64,000 bases of DNA from the NCBI GenBank assembly GCA_947305585.1, contig CAMZDY010000001.1, positions 37,489-101,488 on the forward strand. The letters run 5' to 3'. Origin of the DNA: an uncultured Verrucomicrobiota bacterium (GTDB lineage Bacteria > Verrucomicrobiota > Kiritimatiellia > RFP12 > UBA1067). Below, piece by piece: positions 58,630 to 64,000 of this stretch (position 1 is its first letter; the number at the start of each line of letters is the position of its first letter). The notes beneath the pieces were generated by a model. That model worked only from the letters and a program-made list of their open reading frames with translations. It did not search any database and was not told the origin of the DNA. The position numbers and the translations under genes were made by a program.

Positions 58630-61600
58630 TCCTCCGCAGTTCCTCGTATTCGCCCAATTCGTAGGCGCCCAGTTCCGACTTGCGCGACTCCACCCGGCGC
58701 AATGTGGTCCGTCCGGCCTGCTTGTTGCCGCCGAGGATCTGCACGCGGGCGAGCGACATCACCATGCGGATATCCTCTTCCTTGCCGTCCACCTTCGAAA
58801 GTTCGCACGCCTTCTGCACGTTCGCTTCCGCCTCCTTGAGGTCGCCGCCCTTGTCCATCAGGATCGACCCGAGCGTCTCGTAGGCCACGTACAGCTTGGG
58901 CTCGGTCTTGACGGCCTTGCGCGCATACTGCTCGGCCTCGTCGTAGCGCTTCTGCCGCCTCAGCACTTCCGCGAGATCGTTCATGGCCAGCACCACCGGA
59001 CGCTCGTGGTCGGCCGAACGCTTGAGATAGAGCTCGGCCTGCACGTATTCGTTCTTGCGGAGCGCGAGCGCGCCCATCACATAGTTCGCCAAGGGGCTCT
59101 TGCGGTCGCGCGACAGGATCTCCCGCGCATGGCGTTCGGCCGATTCCGCATCGTCGAGACTGATATCGAGCCCCAGCACCAGATCCTGGGTGGCCTGGAT
59201 GTCGGGTCGCGCCTTGCCCGCCACCACGAACGCGTCGCGCGCCGCCCTTCTCGCCTCCGCGCCCTTGCGCATCAGCAAAAAGGCCTTGGTGGTCTGCACG
59301 TAATAGTCGTTCACGTTCGTCGTGTTCTTCTCCATCTGCGGCAGGATCACGTCCTCGAGTTCCTTGTCGAACACCGCCTTGGCCTTGGGATCCTTCTCCG
59401 CGTCGCTCTGCTGCATGGTTACTGCCGCCATCAGCGACCACGCCCTCAAGTCGGTGCTGTCGCTGTCGGTCAGCTGGCGGAGAATGTCCTTCGCGTCGGC
59501 GAGCTCGCCCCGCATGAGGTGCACCATCGCCAGTTCCACCTGCCATTCCTTGCCGTGTCCGCCGAGTTCCGTGGCCTTTTCGAGATACTTGAGCGCCTCT
59601 TCGCTGTTGCCCTCGAGGAGCGACAGCCGCATCATGCCGATCAAGGCGTCATGGTCGTACTCGTCCTTGTCGAGCACGTACTCGTAGACCTTGCGGCTCT
59701 TGGCGCGCTCGTCCTCGCTGGCGTAGAGCGCGGCCATCATGTTGAGAAGCACCGTCTTGCGGTCGGTCGTGACGAAATCGATGGCGCGCCGGATCTGGCT
59801 CAACGCCTCGCCGGGACGTCCGCTCCGCGCCCAGGTGAAGCCCAGGCGGATGAAAATCTCGGGACTGCGGATATAGCCGTAATAGTTGGCGAGCGACCAC
59901 AACCGGTAGCGGCGGGCGCTGTCCTCCACCACGATTTTAAGTTTGCGCTCGTAGTCCGCCCGGTTCTTGACCGCCTGCGGAACTTTCTGGCGCGCCATCT
60001 CGAAGAGATTGAAGAGCGCGCAGATGTTGTCGGCGTCGATCTCCGCCAGCACCTGGCTGTAGGTGTCGAACGCCTCGTCGTTCCTGCCCCGGTCCTGCAG
60101 CCACACGCCCCGGTCGTTCGCCACGAACCCGAGATGGCGCCGTAGTTCGAGCCGCATCCGGTCCACCGGATTCTTGGCTTTGCGGATGGCCATGCTGCCC
60201 CAGCCGGACTTGACCTGCACCATTTCCAGCATCGCCGCGCGCTTCTCCCGGATATCGGCCTCGTCGCGCTCCTGGGCGCCCAGAGTGAAGAAGCAGGTTT
60301 CGGGCACCGGCGTCTTCTCGGCCGCGTACCACAAGTCGGGCGCGCCCCAGATGGCGGTCTTGGCGGCCTCTGCGGGGTCGGCCGCGAACCAGTCCTGCAC
60401 GAACGGCAGCACGCCGAGATCGAGCGACATCGCCAGCTCCTCGCACTTGTCGCCGCCCAGCTTTTCCTTGCGCACCATGTCCTGCAGACGCTTGAGGTAA
60501 TCCTTGTCCAGATCGCGATTGAGCGCGATCAGCCGGATCTTGCCTTCGAGACCAGTCTTCTTAAGCATGAGCTTCAGGTGGCTATCCAGCACGCCGTCCG
60601 TGATCAGCCAACGCTTTTCGCCCAAATCGGAAATGATCGCCCCGGCCATCCGGTCGGCGAACTCGCCCCGCCTGCCGTCGAAGATGAAGAGGTTGAAAAG
60701 AAGCGTGAATGCATACACTCCCGCGAGCACGCTACCGGCCACGATGCCGAACATCCGTCCCTTGAGCGCCACCGGCTTGTCGTCGCGCGATTCGTTGATG
60801 CGCACCCTGGCCCGCGTGAGCACGAACCAGTACGCCGCGAGATAGCCGCTCGTGAACGCGGCGAATGCACTGGCCGCCACCGGGAGCACTCCCGCATCGT
60901 ACATCAGGCTCCCTGCGCTCGCCGGAGTGGCGATGGCCAGGATCGACGCCACGCTCATGCCGATATGGAAGATCCACTGCATCCAGCCCGGTTCGTTGTT
61001 GAACGCCACGTTGCAGGAAAGGAGCGACACCAGGAACGGCACGGTGGAGATGAAGAGTACGCTGATCCAGATCCACACCGGACCGTCCGTCCAGCTCCGG
61101 ACGCCTTTGGCGAGCGACTTGAGCGTGTCCGGCACGCTGCCGGCCATCCCCGCCATGACAAAGAACGCCACCAGCCCCACCAGGAGCAGAATGGCCATTT
61201 CCCAGCCGGCTTTCTTGCGGTGCTTGGGATGCTTCTCCCAGATGGCGATCGCCACCACCGGGACCATCGCAAGAAACAGGAACGAGTCCGCCATGCCCAG
61301 TCCCCACATGACGGCGAAGAGCAGCCAAGCGCCTACATTGAGCGCCGCGTTGCGCGTACGCCATCCGAGCACGAGCAGCGCCGCCATCATCCAGCAGATC
61401 TGGAAGAGACGCGGCTCGGCATGGGTGGCCGCGCTCCGGACGGCCGGAGTGAGCATGAACACGAGCGAGGCCGTCACGCCCGCCAGGATACTGGCCGGCA
61501 CGCGGAACCGGACCACGTTCTCGCCGTTCATCTGGCCGCGCAGGAAACGCGCGGACAGGAGATACATCATCGCCACCGACAAAAGTCCGCAAATGGGAGC

Positions 61601-61801
61601 GATGGCATTGCCGCCACCCAGCATCCGCGCAAATGCGGACATGAGCGGATAAGGGGTGGTGGCCGCAGGTTCGAGACCCTGCCAAATGCAGATCAGTTTG
61701 GCGCTTTCGCCGGGAAAGGCGAAGTCGGCGCACGAAGCCCAGTAGAGGACTGCCGCCACCAGTGCCAGCCCGGCGGCGATGATGTAATCTAGCTTTTTCA
61801 C
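58619..61801 (-). CDS. DUF2723-like membrane protein with C-terminal TPR repeats
   Basis: A 1060-aa protein starting with GTG 61801 (GTGA with the metY stop). About ten to twelve membrane helices occupy residues 5-410, beginning with the SCADFAFPGESAKL segment typical of DUF2723 (protein O-mannosyltransferase-like) proteins. A soluble part with roughly ten TPR-type helix pairs follows (for example LEGNSEEALKYLEKATELGG, KRYDEAEQYARKAVKTEPK). The role is unknown; glycosyl transfer to exported proteins is possible. It overlaps the Trp-rich gene by 11 bp. Confidence 0.75.
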   Translation of the reverse strand: MKKLDYIIAAGLALVAAVLYWASCADFAFPGESAKLICIWQGLEPAATTPYPLMSAFARMLGGGNAIAPICGLLSVAMMYLLSARFLRGQMNGENVVRFRVPASILAGVTASLVFMLTPAVRSAATHAEPRLFQICWMMAALLVLGWRTRNAALNVGAWLLFAVMWGLGMADSFLFLAMVPVVAIAIWEKHPKHRKKAGWEMAILLLVGLVAFFVMAGMAGSVPDTLKSLAKGVRSWTDGPVWIWISVLFISTVPFLVSLLSCNVAFNNEPGWMQWIFHIGMSVASILAIATPASAGSLMYDAGVLPVAASAFAAFTSGYLAAYWFVLTRARVRINESRDDKPVALKGRMFGIVAGSVLAGVYAFTLLFNLFIFDGRRGEFADRMAGAIISDLGEKRWLITDGVLDSHLKLMLKKTGLEGKIRLIALNRDLDKDYLKRLQDMVRKEKLGGDKCEELAMSLDLGVLPFVQDWFAADPAEAAKTAIWGAPDLWYAAEKTPVPETCFFTLGAQERDEADIREKRAAMLEMVQVKSGWGSMAIRKAKNPVDRMRLELRRHLGFVANDRGVWLQDRGRNDEAFDTYSQVLAEIDADNICALFNLFEMARQKVPQAVKNRADYERKLKIVVEDSARRYRLWSLANYYGYIRSPEIFIRLGFTWARSGRPGEALSQIRRAIDFVTTDRKTVLLNMMAALYASEDERAKSRKVYEYVLDKDEYDHDALIGMMRLSLLEGNSEEALKYLEKATELGGHGKEWQVELAMVHLMRGELADAKDILRQLTDSDSTDLRAWSLMAAVTMQQSDAEKDPKAKAVFDKELEDVILPQMEKNTTNVNDYYVQTTKAFLLMRKGAEARRAARDAFVVAGKARPDIQATQDLVLGLDISLDDAESAERHAREILSRDRKSPLANYVMGALALRKNEYVQAELYLKRSADHERPVVLAMNDLAEVLRRQKRYDEAEQYARKAVKTEPKLYVAYETLGSILMDKGGDLKEAEANVQKACELSKVDGKEEDIRMVMSLARVQILGGNKQAGRTTLRRVESRKSELGAYELGEYEELRRNAR

Positions 61802-63072
61802 ACTTTCTCCAACGCCTGTTTGAGGTCCGCAATGATATCTTCGGGGTCTTCAAGCCCGATCGAAAGCCGGATGAGGTCCGGCGGAATGCCGGCCGCCTTC
61901 AGCTGCTCGTCGGTCAGCTGGCGGTGCGTGTGGCTCGCCGGATGCAGCACGCACGTCCACGCGTCGGCCACATGGGTGACGATGCCGATGAGCTTGAGCG
62001 CGTCCATGAACTCGATGGACTTCTCCCGTCCGCCCTTGATGCCGAACGTCATCACGCCGCAAGGCGAATTGCCGTCGAACTGCTTCTTGAGGAGCGCGTG
62101 GTACTTGCTGTCGGGCAGCCCCGCGAAGTTCACCCACGCCACCTTCTTCTGCCGCTTGAGCCACTTGGCGATCTTGAGCGCGCTTTCGGCGTGGCGACGG
62201 ATCCTAAGGTGGAGCGACTCCAACCCCAGATTCACCAGGAACGCGTTGAACGGCGAGGGAATAGATCCAAAGTCGCGCATCAGGTGCGCCGTGCACTTGA
62301 CGATATACGCCATCTTGCCGAACGCCTTGGTGTAGCTGAGTCCGTGATAGCTCTCGTCCGGTTCCACGAGGCCCGGGAACTTGTCGGCGTGCGCCTCCCA
62401 GTCGAAGTTGCCGCTATCCACCACGCAGCCGCCCACCTGGCTCGAGTGTCCGTCGATGTACTTGGTGGTGGCGTGCACCACGATGTCCGCGCCGTGTTCG
62501 AAGGGACGGCAGAGGATCGGGGTGGGAAACGTGTTGTCCACGATCAGGGGCACGCCGTTCTTGTGCGCGATCTTGGCGAACTTCGCGATGTCCAGCACGC
62601 ACCCGGAAGGATTGCTCACCGTTTCGCCGAACACCGCCTTGGTGTTGGGCCGGAACGCCTTCTGGATCGTCTTCGCGTCGGCGTCGGGGTCCACGAAAGT
62701 GACGTCGATGCCCAGCTTGCGCAGACTCACGTTGAAGAGATTGAAGGTACCCCCGTAGATCTGCGCCGAACTCACCACGTGGTCGCCCGCGTTGCACAGG
62801 TTGAGGAGCGAGAACGTGCTCGCCGCCTGGCCCGAACTCGTGAGGATCGCCGCGACGCCCCCTTCCAAAGCCGCGATCTTCTTGGCCACCGCGTCATTGG
62901 TGGGATTGGCCAATCTCGTGTAGAAATAACCCGAAGCCTTGAGGTCGAAAAGATCGGCCATGTGCTGAGTCGTATCGTACTTGAAAGTCGTGGTCTGGAC
63001 AATCGGAACCTGGCGCGGTTCCCCGCACTTCGGCTGCCAGCCACCCTGCACGCATAGAGTATCTATTTTCAT
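61798..63072 (-). CDS. metY: O-acetylhomoserine sulfhydrylase (PLP)
   Basis: A 424-aa Cys/Met-metabolism PLP enzyme: IVQTTTFKYDT, YTRLANPTNDAVAKKIAALEGG, TSSGQAASTFSLLN, IVDNTFPTPILCRPFEHGADIVVHATTKYIDGHS with the PLP Lys, and LGLESLHLRIRRHAESALK. It forms homocysteine from O-acetylhomoserine and sulfide. The length and segments fit MetY rather than MetB. The ATG follows the -10 by 8 nt, so it is leaderless. It heads an eleven-gene operon ending at 49266. Confidence 0.93.
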   Translation of the reverse strand: MKIDTLCVQGGWQPKCGEPRQVPIVQTTTFKYDTTQHMADLFDLKASGYFYTRLANPTNDAVAKKIAALEGGVAAILTSSGQAASTFSLLNLCNAGDHVVSSAQIYGGTFNLFNVSLRKLGIDVTFVDPDADAKTIQKAFRPNTKAVFGETVSNPSGCVLDIAKFAKIAHKNGVPLIVDNTFPTPILCRPFEHGADIVVHATTKYIDGHSSQVGGCVVDSGNFDWEAHADKFPGLVEPDESYHGLSYTKAFGKMAYIVKCTAHLMRDFGSIPSPFNAFLVNLGLESLHLRIRRHAESALKIAKWLKRQKKVAWVNFAGLPDSKYHALLKKQFDGNSPCGVMTFGIKGGREKSIEFMDALKLIGIVTHVADAWTCVLHPASHTHRQLTDEQLKAAGIPPDLIRLSIGLEDPEDIIADLKQALEKV

Positions 63073-63080
63073 ATTATGGT

Positions 63081-63109
63081 ATTATATCATATTTTGGCGG
63101 AAAAGTCAA
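63081..63109 (-). promoter_or_regulatory. metY operon promoter
   Basis: TTGACT (63109-63104), 17-bp spacer with CCGCCAAAATATGA, TATAAT (63086-63081). It begins 4 nt beyond the enolase terminator stem. Confidence 0.8.
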
Positions 63110-63113
63110 CACA

Positions 63114-63140
63114 AAGGGCGGGGAATCGCTCCCCGCCCTT
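63114..63140 (-). terminator. enolase terminator
   Basis: A perfect 11-bp stem: AAGGGCGGGGA (63140-63130 side on the minus strand), 5-nt loop, TCCCCGCCCTT, followed by TGTGTTGACTTTT. The U-tract is weak and merges into the metY -35, so some read-through is possible. Confidence 0.75.
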
Positions 63141-63167
63141 CGGTACGTTCGGCTTTAAGCCCGGTCC

Positions 63168-64000
<833 letters not shown>

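Overview
The window is G+C-rich bacterial DNA in which almost every gene lies on the minus strand, packed into long, translationally coupled operons. A PEP-CTERM protein, a HU-like/Ig-like fusion protein, a GH35 beta-galactosidase with a discoidin-type tail, DUF2723/TPR proteins and diderm envelope genes (LptG-type permease, LysM lipoprotein) suggest a PVC-group bacterium, perhaps a gut Kiritimatiellota/Lentisphaerota/Verrucomicrobiota lineage. That placement is inference, since no rRNA is present.

Region 1 (1-5.66 kb) looks like the integrase end of an integrated element. It holds a chain of tiny overlapping genes under a palindromic operator (1-1.7 kb), two plus-strand membrane-protein cassettes that share a promoter sequence and a 3' hairpin (1.7-3.2 kb), a Panacea-type toxin-antitoxin pair (3.2-4.2 kb) and a tyrosine recombinase (4.27-5.46 kb). 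Next to the recombinase are phased short repeats and the promoter plus first 21 nt of a broken tRNA gene, the likely integration point.

Region 2 (5.75-27.1 kb) is read leftward as two operons. argB-argD-lysS-M20 peptidase-gltX-methyltransferase-M50 protease-PEP-CTERM starts at an almost leaderless promoter at 27.08 kb. carB-galE-UDG-like-pyrK-pyrD-lptG-mutS-rsmE-GH35 starts at 18.8 kb. Region 3 (27.2-43.3 kb) is one operon of thirteen reading frames: gyrB, murD, a LysM lipoprotein, ftsW, xseA, a sugar transferase/thymidylate kinase fusion, holB, a TIM-barrel isomerase, a glycogen-debranching enzyme, nusB, ribD, ribE and a BASS transporter.

Region 4 (43.5-49.2 kb) is looser: a Sel1 protein, a leaderless HU-like protein preceded by two back-to-back arrays with an exact 22-bp period, an acyltransferase with a possible small RNA ahead of it, a decayed gene, a leaderless lactate permease (plus strand) and HU. 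Region 5 (49.3-63.1 kb) is an eleven-gene operon from metY to an orphan OppD-like ATPase. Region 6 is the 3' part of enolase.

Most promoters share one recognisable form: TTGAC-type -35, 17-18 bp spacer with a G+C block followed by AATATGA, then TATAAT, giving an extended -10. Several genes start 7-11 nt after the -10, so leaderless translation appears common. The 22-bp arrays at 45.27-45.53 kb are the most unusual structure seen.
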